From NCBI RefSeq assembly GCF_019049255.1, contig NZ_JAGMUJ010000029.1, forward strand, positions 1 through 64,000: a stretch of DNA of 64,000 bases, written 5' to 3'. Source of the DNA: Streptomyces sp. AC558_RSS880 (GTDB lineage Bacteria; Actinomycetota; Actinomycetes; Streptomycetales; Streptomycetaceae). This document shows positions 43,611 through 53,114 of the stretch, piece after piece; within the stretch, counting starts at the first letter, position 1; each line of letters opens with the position of its first letter. Below the pieces are notes generated by a model. It was not told the origin of the DNA. It did not search any database and saw nothing but the letters and a program-made list of their open reading frames with translations. The translations under genes were made by a program, and so were the position numbers.

Positions 43611-46600
43611 ATGCAGGACCGCTACCACGTCGTCACAGGGCCGCCGTGGTCCCCGCCGGGCGTCTCGGCCGAGCACCTGGAAGGCCTGGCCACCGCGCTC
43701 AACGCCTTGCAATCCCCGGCCGTCGCCGCCCTGAACGACCTCACGCCGGACATGGTGGAACTCGCTTTCAACTCCCTGCGGCCCAAGCACCGCCAGGAGT
43801 TGCTCACCAGTCTGGGCATCCGCATGTCGGCCCCTCGACGGGTGAGCAGTGCCCTGTGCCGGGACGTCCTCACCAGGCTGCGACGCGAGTCGCGGCAGCA
43901 CACCTACACAAGCGGGATCAAGGGACTCACGGTCACCGTGATGAATCAGGTGGGCGCCTTCGTCCTGGCGCACGACGGGGAGCCGGTTCCCGACCCTGTT
44001 GCCCGGTGGGGCGCCACGCTGGTCCGGGCCAGCGTGTTCGCGTGGTGCAACGCCTCCGTCACCGACGCCCACATCCTTGCCTGGGCGGCGGACCAGGACT
44101 GGTTCGGGGCGACGGCCGACGACGAGGAGGCGGCCCGGCTCGCCGCCGTCGCTGCCGCGGCGCGGCCCCTCGTGGAGGCGTACCCCGATTTCGTTCTTGG
44201 AGCGATGGAAGACGACGGGCTGGCGCTCGCGGAGGACAGTGAACCAGGGGCCGTTGCCGTCGCCGACCGGCCGGGCACCAGCGCCCCCGCACCGCAGACC
44301 GCGGCAGCGGACAGCGGTACTTCGCACGAGGAGACCGCTACCGCGTCCGACAACACCGGGACCAAGGCTGGGACAGCTCCCGAGGAGGCATGTCAGCAAC
44401 TGGAGTCCGCCCTGGTGGGGGCCCGTCAGGCCGCGGAGAAGGTCACCGACGCGGTCATGGACGGCCGCCCTCCGCAGGACGAGGACCTGGCTCGGCTCGC
44501 TGCGCTGAGCACTGTTTTCAACGACGTGGACGCGGTGTTCCGGGCCGCCGGGATCGAGGGGGTGCCTCGTCGCCTGGAGGACATCACGCGCGCTGCACAC
44601 GTACACCGGACAGCGCGGGAGCGTGACCTCCAGGCCCGCGAGCCGCTGCGGGAACTGCTGGCTGTCGCCTGCCGCCCGGACAGCTCCGCCGCTGCCGCCG
44701 CTGCCGCCGAGGCCGTGCGCGGCGCGGCTCGCCGCCTGCTGGACGTGCCGGTGTGGGAGGAACTGCAACACGAGGAGAGCGCCGCGCTCGCCGCCCTGGC
44801 CCGGCTCATCAGGCTGGGACGACAGGCGGATGCCGCCACGGAGATCCTGGCACTGCAGGGACAGGTCGTACGGGTCCTACCCACGTGCGCCATGGCCGTG
44901 CTCATCGCTCCCGAGCTGACGCTGGACCAGCCGGTGGACGGTGACCCGTACCCCGCCGGGACCGACGAGGCACACGGCACCGCCGAGCCCGCCGACGCCG
45001 AGACGACCGCAGAACACGAAACCGCGCAGTCGGCCGCATCGACCGAGGCGATCGCGCCCCAGCGCGCCGCCGAGCCGGAAGCCACGACGACCGCCGTGCC
45101 GGTCCACGCCCCCAAGGCAGACGCCGGGCCGGCCGCCGACAGCGACTCGGCACCCCCCACGTCCGCTGACGCGCCCGTCCAGGCACCCGCCGCGCCCACG
45201 CTTTCTCCCTTCGAGGACACGCCCGTCCGAGAAGCGGCCCCGGCGGCGGACGACGCCACCGATGAGGCCGCGGTCGAGGGGGTCTTGGCGCAGCTGGTCG
45301 TGGAGCGGCGCTTCGGACTCGCCCACCATGTGGCAAGGGCCGCCGGCCACCCCGAGCCCCAGGTGGCGGCGCTCCGCCTGGCCGGTGCCGCCGCGCTGCT
45401 CACCTCTGGGGACAGCCAGAGTGCCCGGCTGACGGCGGGCCTGCTCCAGGAGTACGGCGGATATGCGGGCCAGGACACCGAGGGCAGCGAACTCCTCCTG
45501 CTGCCCGCCCTGCTGCGTACCGCGCTGATCACCGGTGACCACGCTGTGGGCGCTCAGCTCAAGGCGCTGGTGCCGAGGCTCCCGGACCGGCTGGGGGAGG
45601 CGGCGGCCGCCGTCGCCGACCGTGCCCTCAGCGGCGCCCTGCTGATCGCCTCGCCGCTGGTCGCCGACGTCTCCGAGACCGAGGCCCGGCTGCGGGAACT
45701 GCGCGATCAAAGCCGTGCCCTGCTCTCGCCGCAGCGGCTGCGGTTCGCACGGGCGACGGAGATCGCCAAGCGCTGGCTCGCCCCCGACGACGGGATGCTC
45801 GGATCGCTGCTCACGACCGTCGTCGGTGACGACCGCGACGCGCTGCAGCAGGTGCGGGAGCAGGCCGATCGGCTGTCGAAACTGGCCGAGGTCAACAGCG
45901 AGATCGACCGCATGGACCGCAAGTACCGCTCGTCCAGTGGCAAGCCGCTTCAAGGCTCCGGGCGGCAGGACCTGGTGCATCTCGTGGAGCGGGCCGTCAG
46001 CCTGGTCAAGGAGTGGTGCCTGGCGGTCGACGGCACCCGTCGCGGCGACCGTTCCGACGGCAACCGGGCGGTCAAGGAGATCTCCTCCCTGCGCCAGTCC
46101 CTGCTGGACGGCAGGGAAGCGGCGCTGGGCGAACTGGAGCGGTTGGCGCGGCGCCCGGATGCCCTCTCGGGCGCGATGGCCTGGGCGGCCCACGCCTCGA
46201 TGGAGGAGCTGTTCGCTCTGCTGGCCGGCGACACCGTGACCACGCGTTCCAGTGGTCCCGTCGACCCAGCGCTCGTGCTGGACGCGGAGCTGCTGAAGGT
46301 GTGTGACACCCGTGACGAGCGGCCGTCGCTCGACGAACTGCTGACCGCGGTCCACCGGAGCTGGCAGGAGGCTCTGGACGAGCGGCTCTCCCACGACGCG
46401 TTCACCGCGGCCCGCGACATCGTCGAGCTGGCCGGACGAGGGCTGCTGCCTGCCGCGGGGGCGGGGGAGTTCGTCCCGCCCGCGGAAGCCGAGATCGACG
46501 ACAGGGAGAACGCCCGGCGTGCGCAGTTGCGGAAGGCACACGACGCACTCGTCGCCGAGCTGCACCGTGCGCAGGCCGACGGTGCCGTGACCGAGGATCA

Positions 46601-49600
46601 GGACCTCGGTCTTCAGGAGTTGCTCGCCGACGCCCACAACCGCCTCGAAAGCGCCGACCAACACGACCTGCTGCACGTGCGCCGGGCGCTCGACACGGTA
46701 CGGAGTGGCCTGCCGGCTTTCCGGGAGCAGGCGGCGGACCGGATCCGGGCTCGGCTCGACGTCCTGGATCCCTCCGTGGAGGAGCGGGCCCAGGTCCTGC
46801 GGCGCCTGGAGACGAACGACCTGGCCACCGCTGCCGACCTCGTCTACTTCCTGGAGATCGGCGAACCGGTCCCGGAGATCGAGGGCGGCGAGTCCCATCT
46901 GACCGAGTTCTTCCCGGCCGTGCCCGACGGCCTGCCCGGAGGGATCGACCATGAGCTCGTCGAGCTGGTCCGGTCCGGCGGCAAGCATCCGATGGTTCCC
47001 GTCCTGGACTACGGCGGCCTCTCCACCGACGAGGCGGCGCTGGCGGCCGACGCGCTCGACGAGTGGCGCGCGCTTGCCGCCACCGAACGCAAGGACCGGC
47101 TCCAGGTGGCTCCGACGCGACAGGTGCCGCCTCTCCTCAAGCTCCTCGGCTACGACGCCAAGAGCGCCAGGCCGCTCGACGACCGATCCCAGCACCGGCG
47201 GGAATACCGTCTCTTCGAAGCGACCGGCGTGGAGATCAACGGCAGGGCGAAGGCGCCCGCGTTCGGCTCGCAGATCAAGGAGCAGGGCGGCAACCTGCGG
47301 GTGATGATGGTCTGGGGCAGGCCGCCCGCCAAGGTCGTCATGAGCTGGGCGGAGCGGGACACCAGTGGAGCGAGCCTTCTCGTCGTCTACTTCGGCACGC
47401 TGAGCCGTGAGGCCCGAGTCGAACTCGCCGCCGGCTCCGACCGGTTGCAGCCGCTGCTCGTGGTGGACGACGCGGCCCTCGCCTATCTCGCGGCCCGCGG
47501 AAACCGCCAGGTCAGCGCCGCCACGCAGACCCTGCTGCCCTTCTCCGGCGTCAACCCGTACATCAGGGAGAAGCGCGGCCGGATCGGCGGCGAGATGTTC
47601 TACGGCCGCGACGCCGAACGCAAGAGCATCCTCGACCCGCGCGGCACCCAGGTCATCTACGGAGGCCGCGGCCTAGGCAAGTCGGCGCTGCTCGCTGATG
47701 CCGGGGAACTGTTCACGGAGCAGCGCCCCGGCTATCACCAGACGGTGTACGTCAACCTCGACCAGGAGAACATCGGCAAGGGCAGCTCGCGCGGGCCGGA
47801 GGCGCTGTGGAGCGTCCTGCTGAGGGAGCTGACCGTGGCACACGTACTCGATGACCGGCCGCAGGGGCGCGGAAAACGACAGGAGATCTCCGAGCGGGTG
47901 CGCGCCGGCATTCGGAGCTGGCTGAACGGGGACTCCCGTCGCCGACTGTTGATCCTGCTCGACGAGTGCGACCAGTTCTTCGAGGCCGACGCCCCGCGGT
48001 TCGACCAGACCAAAAAGCTCAAGGGTCTCGGGTCCGACACCAAGGACGCGGCGAAGGTCGTCTTCGCAGGACTTCACTCCGTGCAGCGCTTCTCAAAGCT
48101 CGCGAGCAACGGGCCGTTCGGCCACCTCGCTCAGACCCCGAAGGTGATCGGCCCGCTGGCTCCCCAGTCGGCTGCGGAACTGCTGGTCGAGCCGATGCGG
48201 GCGCTCGGGTTCGAGTTCAAGGACCTGGATCTCGTCAACCGTGTGCTCGGCTACTGCTCGTACCAGCCGTTCCTGCTGCAGATGTTCGGGCACCGGCTGG
48301 TCGAGCTGATGCACCGCAAGCGGACGCGGCGCGGCGCCGGGGAACCCCCTTACGAGGTGGAGGTGACCGACATCGAGATCGTGGAGTCGGACGCCGCGCT
48401 CCGGGACGGCATCTCGGCGGCCTTCAAGGACACGCTGAGCCTCGACCACCGCTACGACGTGATCGCCAATGTGCTGGCGTACCACGCCCGCCATCACGGC
48501 CTGGAGGTGCGGCTGAGCGACACCGAGTTGCGCGAGGAGTGCGAGACGTACTGGCGCATGGGGTTCGAACAGCTCGACACCGAGGGTTTCCGCGCCTACC
48601 TCTCCGAGATGGTGGGTCTCGGTATCCTCGCGCCCAACCACGACGGACTGGGCTGGCATCTGCGCGGTCCCAACGCCCTGCGCATGATCGGGACCTCCCA
48701 CGAGGTGGAGGCACGTCTGCTTAGGGCCGAACAGGACTGTGAATTGCAGGAGAGCATCGTGCAGGAGGGCCGCCCCGAGCTCCCCGACGGGCGGCCGGCT
48801 CCGCTGACCAACACCCAGCTCGACGACCTCCTGGGCGAGCGGTCCAACCGGACCCGAGTCGTCCTCGGCAGCACCGCCACCGGAGTCACCGACGTCGCCC
48901 GGACGTTGCGTACGATCGCCGGACCGATCGACGGCTGGACGCTGCCACCCGTGGGCAAGCCCAGCGTCTACAAACAGGAACTCACCGGCGGACGCCCCCG
49001 AGAACGACGGGTCGTCATCAGCGACTTCGTCAACTACCGGGAGCCGGTCCGGCCCGAGACCTGCCGCGAAGCCGTTGACCTGGCCGAGACGCTGCTGCCC
49101 GCCACTCCGGGGGTCACCCGCGCGGTCGTCATCGTCACCGACCCCGCTCAGCTCACCCTGTGGCGCTCCCTGCTGACGGGAACCGAGCCCACCTCGGCCG
49201 CACCGGTGGTGCTGCGTAGGCACGACCACCGCAGCCTGCGCGGCTGGGCCCAGCGCATCAACATGTTCCACACGGAGGACCGCCTGGACCGTCTCCACGA
49301 ACTGACCGGCGGCTGGCCGCTCCTGGTGGACCGGGCCCACCGCCTGCACGAGGAATTGGGCGACCCCGACGAGGTGTTGCGTCGTCTGGCCGACCTCCGC
49401 GCGGACCGGGCCCAGGCCCGCGCATTCGCCGAGGCGACCGGCGTGTACGCGGATCCGCTGCTGGCCGCCGGATACCGGGCCCTCACCGACGAGTTCAAGG
49501 ACGGCCTCTTCGACCTGGAAGGCGCGGTGACCGCCGTCGCGCTCAAGATCGATGACGAGGACGAAGCACGGTGGATCGTCGACTTCCTCGACGCCCTCCA

Positions 49601-49673
49601 GGTCTTCGATCGCGAGGACACCCAGCTGCGCCTGGAACCGGTGCTCCGGGAGTGCGTGGCGCTCAACGGGTGA
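43611..49673 (+). CDS. Giant STAND/AAA_16-type NTPase, 2020 aa
   Basis: Largest gene of the window. N-terminal ~440 aa helical; Ala/Glu/Pro/Thr-rich linker ~445-560; long helical region ~560-1290; then the NTPase: MFYGRDAERKSIL lead-in, Walker A GGRGLGKS (1351-1358), Walker B LLILLDECD (1446-1454), sensor-like VVFAGLHSVQRF, and a winged-helix-like PLAPQSAAELL segment. C-terminal ~450 aa include TVTD-like winged helix and RSLRGWAQRI ... LTGGWPLLVDRAH. The layout (effector/sensor arms around a novSTAND core) fits NTP-switch immune or conflict ATPases. No known nuclease, TIR or protease motif is seen. ATG 43611 has ACGGAG upstream. Confidence 0.75.
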   Translation: MQDRYHVVTGPPWSPPGVSAEHLEGLATALNALQSPAVAALNDLTPDMVELAFNSLRPKHRQELLTSLGIRMSAPRRVSSALCRDVLTRLRRESRQHTYTSGIKGLTVTVMNQVGAFVLAHDGEPVPDPVARWGATLVRASVFAWCNASVTDAHILAWAADQDWFGATADDEEAARLAAVAAAARPLVEAYPDFVLGAMEDDGLALAEDSEPGAVAVADRPGTSAPAPQTAAADSGTSHEETATASDNTGTKAGTAPEEACQQLESALVGARQAAEKVTDAVMDGRPPQDEDLARLAALSTVFNDVDAVFRAAGIEGVPRRLEDITRAAHVHRTARERDLQAREPLRELLAVACRPDSSAAAAAAAEAVRGAARRLLDVPVWEELQHEESAALAALARLIRLGRQADAATEILALQGQVVRVLPTCAMAVLIAPELTLDQPVDGDPYPAGTDEAHGTAEPADAETTAEHETAQSAASTEAIAPQRAAEPEATTTAVPVHAPKADAGPAADSDSAPPTSADAPVQAPAAPTLSPFEDTPVREAAPAADDATDEAAVEGVLAQLVVERRFGLAHHVARAAGHPEPQVAALRLAGAAALLTSGDSQSARLTAGLLQEYGGYAGQDTEGSELLLLPALLRTALITGDHAVGAQLKALVPRLPDRLGEAAAAVADRALSGALLIASPLVADVSETEARLRELRDQSRALLSPQRLRFARATEIAKRWLAPDDGMLGSLLTTVVGDDRDALQQVREQADRLSKLAEVNSEIDRMDRKYRSSSGKPLQGSGRQDLVHLVERAVSLVKEWCLAVDGTRRGDRSDGNRAVKEISSLRQSLLDGREAALGELERLARRPDALSGAMAWAAHASMEELFALLAGDTVTTRSSGPVDPALVLDAELLKVCDTRDERPSLDELLTAVHRSWQEALDERLSHDAFTAARDIVELAGRGLLPAAGAGEFVPPAEAEIDDRENARRAQLRKAHDALVAELHRAQADGAVTEDQDLGLQELLADAHNRLESADQHDLLHVRRALDTVRSGLPAFREQAADRIRARLDVLDPSVEERAQVLRRLETNDLATAADLVYFLEIGEPVPEIEGGESHLTEFFPAVPDGLPGGIDHELVELVRSGGKHPMVPVLDYGGLSTDEAALAADALDEWRALAATERKDRLQVAPTRQVPPLLKLLGYDAKSARPLDDRSQHRREYRLFEATGVEINGRAKAPAFGSQIKEQGGNLRVMMVWGRPPAKVVMSWAERDTSGASLLVVYFGTLSREARVELAAGSDRLQPLLVVDDAALAYLAARGNRQVSAATQTLLPFSGVNPYIREKRGRIGGEMFYGRDAERKSILDPRGTQVIYGGRGLGKSALLADAGELFTEQRPGYHQTVYVNLDQENIGKGSSRGPEALWSVLLRELTVAHVLDDRPQGRGKRQEISERVRAGIRSWLNGDSRRRLLILLDECDQFFEADAPRFDQTKKLKGLGSDTKDAAKVVFAGLHSVQRFSKLASNGPFGHLAQTPKVIGPLAPQSAAELLVEPMRALGFEFKDLDLVNRVLGYCSYQPFLLQMFGHRLVELMHRKRTRRGAGEPPYEVEVTDIEIVESDAALRDGISAAFKDTLSLDHRYDVIANVLAYHARHHGLEVRLSDTELREECETYWRMGFEQLDTEGFRAYLSEMVGLGILAPNHDGLGWHLRGPNALRMIGTSHEVEARLLRAEQDCELQESIVQEGRPELPDGRPAPLTNTQLDDLLGERSNRTRVVLGSTATGVTDVARTLRTIAGPIDGWTLPPVGKPSVYKQELTGGRPRERRVVISDFVNYREPVRPETCREAVDLAETLLPATPGVTRAVVIVTDPAQLTLWRSLLTGTEPTSAAPVVLRRHDHRSLRGWAQRINMFHTEDRLDRLHELTGGWPLLVDRAHRLHEELGDPDEVLRRLADLRADRAQARAFAEATGVYADPLLAAGYRALTDEFKDGLFDLEGAVTAVALKIDDEDEARWIVDFLDALQVFDREDTQLRLEPVLRECVALNG

Positions 49674-50023
49674 CAGAGCCGCACGTGAATCGTGACCGGA
49701 CATGGCCGTGGCGATCGCGGGCGTGCCGGTCGCGGTTCCGCAATGGGCGGAGGACCTGTTGCGCCGACGAGAGTGGGGCGTGTCCAGGCGAGACCAGAAA
49801 TCCTGGTAGACCGCGTGACCTCCTCCGTGCTGCCCAGGGCTGAACAGACTGCGGCAACCGGATCATCCCGAGGGATCCGCCTCGCTCGCCCGCGAGACCG
49901 AGTGGCCCGACACCGACCCGGCACTGTCCGCCGTGACGCTCGTTTGACGCTCTGGGCCCCTTCAAGCTGTGCATCAAGCCGAGAATGCGCCTCTGCCCCG
50001 GCCTTTTCTGTGGCTTGCGCAGG

Positions 50024-50100
50024 TCGACACCTTTCCGATGACCTCGCACGTGGAGTGCGTGGCGATTCTTGAAAAGGCCGCAAAGGACGTCTGACCTGCG
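50024..50100 (+). repeat. att-like core C
   Basis: Encodes a xenologous methyltransferase tail: VDTFPMTSHVECVAILEKAA then KDV-stop, against DLFPMTHHVECVAILEPAGKGA in the native gene. Flanked on both sides by phased 9-mer pairs at about 70-90 bp. Confidence 0.8.
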
Positions 50101-50296
50101 GTTACAGGGTGTGGCGGGGTTCGTACGAATGATGTCGGCGACGTGCGTTCATCATTGTTGACGCTCGAATGACGCTCGACTCGTGAGACTGAAGCAGGGC
50201 CGCGTTGCTCGGCCGGCGATGGGCGAGTGGGGCCGGCGGGTCGCCCTCGTTCGCGACGCGTCGGCGTGACTGTCGCCCACGAGGGACAGCCGACAG

Positions 50297-50323
50297 CCGG
50301 CTTGCGCAAAGGGCGCAAGCCGG
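50297..50323. terminator. Strong hairpin downstream of the MBL gene
   Basis: 11-bp perfect stem CCGGCTTGCGC / GCGCAAGCCGG with a 5-nt loop. ~160 bp beyond the MBL stop (minus strand). Confidence 0.6.
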
Positions 50324-50486
50324 TGATCGGTCATGACGTCGTCCGGCCCCATCGGTGACGACGGAGCGCATGCCGGAGGAGTCTCATAGCCGCTCCCGGG
50401 CCGTCCGGTCGCGGACGCCCAGGACGTCACCCGCACGGACTCGGTGCGACTCGGTGCGCGGCACGTCCCGGGTGCTCCGATCCGCT

Positions 50487-51422
50487 TCAGCCGCCGATGG
50501 GCGTTACCCCCGAGGGAGCCGGGACCAGTCGGAACCCGCCGTCCTCGCGTAGCACGTGTCCGGCGGTCGGCGGCGGGAAGTGGCTCCCAAGCAGGAGAGT
50601 TGACGTACCGGCCAGTGAGCCGAGCACCTGGTTCCGGGTCCTGGCCGCGAGTTCGGGAGCGACGTCCACACAGCTGCAGAGCTCCGGATGTGCCATCTGG
50701 ACCGGGTGGTGGATGCTGTCACCGGTGACCAATGCGGTCTCGCCACGGCTGCTCAGTTCCACCGCTACCTGCCCCGGTGTGTGGCCGGGGGTGGGCAGCA
50801 GACGGATGCCCGGCGCGACGTCCGTGCCCTCGTCCGCGACATCGATGAGGTCGAACAGACCTGCTTCCCGGACGGGATGGACCGAGTCCCGGAACATCTG
50901 CCGACGCGGCTCCTCCATGTCGACACCCGCCCAGTAGTCCCACTCGGTGCGTGAGGTGAGATAGCGCGCGTTCGGGAAGGTGGGCACCCAGGCGTCGCCC
51001 TCGGCACGCGTGTTCCACCCCACGTGGTCGGCGTGGAGGTGGGTCAGGACCACGAGGTCAACGCTCTCCGGCGCGAAGCCCGCCGCCCGTAGCCGTGCTT
51101 CGTAGTCGCTGTTCAGGTTGTGCCAGGCGGGGTTGGCGCGCCGCTTCCCGTTTCCGATGCCGGTGTCCACCAGCACCCGCATGCCGTCCACCTCGACGGC
51201 GAAGCTGTGACTCGCCAGGCGCAGGACGCCTTGTTCGTCGGCGAATTCGGGGCTCAGCCAGGGAGTCCGGCTCACGAGGTCGGTGGTTGCCCCGGGCAGC
51301 AGCCACGGACCGGTCCGGGCGGGCAGGACCACTTCGTCGATGCGTCGTACGGTGTGGTCGCCCACCGTCCAGGAAGAGGCGGGGGGAGTGATGGACTTGG
51401 TCGTTTGCGATGAGGTGAACAC
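50487..51422 (-). CDS. MBL-fold metallo-hydrolase
   Basis: 311 aa from GTG 51422 with AAGGA eight bases upstream. Zinc motif HLHADHVGW, then GHTPGQ and VTGDSIHH ligands; AHL-lactonase/N-acyl hydrolase-like subgroup. Starts 11 bp after the MFS stop, so it is co-transcribed with the exporter. Substrate unknown, perhaps that of the neighbouring amidase pathway. Confidence 0.88.
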   Translation of the reverse strand: MFTSSQTTKSITPPASSWTVGDHTVRRIDEVVLPARTGPWLLPGATTDLVSRTPWLSPEFADEQGVLRLASHSFAVEVDGMRVLVDTGIGNGKRRANPAWHNLNSDYEARLRAAGFAPESVDLVVLTHLHADHVGWNTRAEGDAWVPTFPNARYLTSRTEWDYWAGVDMEEPRRQMFRDSVHPVREAGLFDLIDVADEGTDVAPGIRLLPTPGHTPGQVAVELSSRGETALVTGDSIHHPVQMAHPELCSCVDVAPELAARTRNQVLGSLAGTSTLLLGSHFPPPTAGHVLREDGGFRLVPAPSGVTPIGG

Positions 51423-51433
51423 GGCGGCTTTCC

Positions 51434-52759
51434 TTACCTGTTGTGGGTCGCGAGGACGGAGATGTCTGGAGCGGGTGTGTCGGGTGAGGTGGATGAGTAG
51501 TTGTTCGTTGCCGGGCGGGAGTGGGTGTCCGGGGACGGTGCCCGGCGCCGACTGCGCAGCGACGCGGTCAGCGTCGCGACTGCGACGGTCGCCAGTACGG
51601 CCACGCAGCCGGCGTAGGCCAGTGCTGCCGCACGCAGCCCGAAGCCGGCGGTGAGGGCGCCGGCGCCGATGGCGGGCAGACTCATCGCCAGGTAGCTGAG
51701 TACGTGATAGGAGGCGAGCGTGCCGCCCTTCTCCCGGGCCGGGACCGAGTCGACGACCGCGCGCAGCGCACCCTGGGAGACGGCTCCGAAGCCGAACCCG
51801 GCCAGCGCCGCCCCGGCGAAGAGAAGTACGGGGCCGGCGAGATGGAGGGCACCCAGGGTCAGGACGGCCGCCGGAATCACCGCGCAGCTCCCGAGGAGAG
51901 CGGAGACGTCGGCACGCATCCTGCGCGTGAAGTACACCGTCGGGGCGGCGACGGCCGTCAGCGTGAAGAAGACCATGCCGCCGGCGTATTCGGGTCCGCC
52001 GGGGGAGATGAGCCGTGTGAAGCCCGGTCCCAGGGACGAGTAGAAGCCGCCGAGTGCCCAGACGGCGACGACGCCGGCGCCGTTGAGCAGGAGAGCGTGG
52101 GCGGCCGCCGACGGCAGCGCCAGGTGGGGCCGCGTCGAGCGCAGTGCTCCGGGACGGCGGCGGACGGTCTCGGGCGTCGAGGCAAGGGCGATGGCCTGCG
52201 CGGCGAACACGGCGATCAGGGCCGCGTACACCGTGATCGTCGGAACGGGGGCGAAGCGCACCATGAGGGTGGCTGCCAGGACGCCGGCCGCCATGCCCGT
52301 CACCGGCGCGATGCTGTTGGCCAGAGCGGGGCGACCCGGCCGGGCGGGGTCTTCCAGGTCGAGGAGAGCCGCACCTGCCGCGCTGGTCGCCGCGCCGGTC
52401 GCGATGCCCTGCAGCACGCGGGCGCCGATCAGGGTGGTCAGGCCGCCGGCCGTCGCGAACAGTGCCATGGAGGCGACCTGGACCGCGAGCGCGCCCAGGA
52501 GCACGGGGCGGCGTCCGACATGGTCGGAAAGGGTTCCGGTCGTCAGCAGTGCGATCAGGAGCGCCAGGGCGTAGGCGCTGAAGACCACGGTGATGTCGAG
52601 GGACGACAACTGCCACTGAGCCTGGTAGTGGGGGTACAGCGGGGTCGGCGCGCTGGATGCGGCGAGCAGCGCGATCAGGATCGAGGCGTGCAGTGCGAAC
52701 GGCAGGCGTCCGGATGGGGAGGTGCGGGGAGGCGCGAGGCCCGCAGGGACGCTCTGCAT
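51434..52759 (-). CDS. MFS transporter
   Basis: 441 aa, about 12 membrane helices; MFS motif GTLSDHVGRRPVLLGALAVQ between TM2 and TM3. Probably imports or exports the compound handled by the operon. Its promoter overlaps two TetR-type operators (52779-52797, 52825-52843). Confidence 0.88.
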   Translation of the reverse strand: MQSVPAGLAPPRTSPSGRLPFALHASILIALLAASSAPTPLYPHYQAQWQLSSLDITVVFSAYALALLIALLTTGTLSDHVGRRPVLLGALAVQVASMALFATAGGLTTLIGARVLQGIATGAATSAAGAALLDLEDPARPGRPALANSIAPVTGMAAGVLAATLMVRFAPVPTITVYAALIAVFAAQAIALASTPETVRRRPGALRSTRPHLALPSAAAHALLLNGAGVVAVWALGGFYSSLGPGFTRLISPGGPEYAGGMVFFTLTAVAAPTVYFTRRMRADVSALLGSCAVIPAAVLTLGALHLAGPVLLFAGAALAGFGFGAVSQGALRAVVDSVPAREKGGTLASYHVLSYLAMSLPAIGAGALTAGFGLRAAALAYAGCVAVLATVAVATLTASLRSRRRAPSPDTHSRPATNNYSSTSPDTPAPDISVLATHNR

Positions 52760-52778
52760 GAGGATCCTTCCAGTGCTA

Positions 52779-52797
52779 AAAGCGATTCATTTGCTTT
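52779..52797. promoter_or_regulatory. Operator 1 (AAAGC...GCTTT)
   Basis: AAAGCGATTCATTTGCTTT, 20 bp upstream of the MFS start. Its reverse complement matches operator 2 at 17 of 19 positions. Confidence 0.8.
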
Positions 52798-52824
52798 AAG
52801 CCACCGTAGGTCCTACGATCGACT

Positions 52825-52843
52825 AAAGCAAACGATTCGCTTT
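52825..52843. promoter_or_regulatory. Operator 2 (AAAGC...GCTTT)
   Basis: AAAGCAAACGATTCGCTTT, near-palindromic, in the divergent MFS/AtzG-like promoter region. Inverted copy of operator 1, centres 46 bp apart. Confidence 0.8.
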
Positions 52844-52907
52844 TGCGGTGGTCGGAGGTCCTGTACCAGCCCCGGCCCGTCGCGCCGTACAGATCCGGAA
52901 GGAAGCC

Positions 52908-53114
52908 ATGACCAGCGAACTCACCCCCCAAGAGGCAGCCCGAGTGGCGCTGCGGGCGGGGCTCCCCCTCGGGGACGGCCGACACGAAGGAGTGGCCATG
53001 ACGGCCAACTACATCCACTCCGTGATCAGCACGTTGCGCGAGCTCGATTTCGGCGAGACCCCTCCCGCGTCCTCCTACCGAGCCGGACAGGGGAACGCCG
53101 ATGCAACCGTTTGA
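52908..53114 (+). CDS. AtzG-like (DUF4089) small subunit of the amidase
   Basis: 68 aa. Pattern GLPLGDGRHEGVAMTANYI ... LRELDFGE ... SSYRA matches the GatC-fold AtzG/DUF4089 family that forms a tight complex with AtzE-type amidases. GGAAGGAA upstream; the 3' end overlaps the amidase start by 14 bp. Confidence 0.75.
   Translation: MTSELTPQEAARVALRAGLPLGDGRHEGVAMTANYIHSVISTLRELDFGETPPASSYRAGQGNADATV

Larger units (their letters stand above)
49674..50486. other. Junction region with att-like core C and two arm sites
   Basis: About 810 bp without a gene. Left arm TGACGCTCG-TT-TGACGCTCT at 49934-49953, core C at 50024-50100, right arm TGACGCTCG-AA-TGACGCTCG at 50159-50178, then a strong hairpin at 50297-50323. 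The most complete junction in the window. Confidence 0.6.

Noticed and set aside
40551..50023. BREX, DISARM, Zorya or other named defence system
   Set aside because: No methyltransferase, PglZ, helicase, nuclease or other signature gene is present with the NTPase; naming it would be guesswork.
51423..52616. N-terminal extension of the MBL hydrolase
   Set aside because: Open frame antiparallel-shifted within the MFS gene; the GTG at 51422 has a proper ribosome site.
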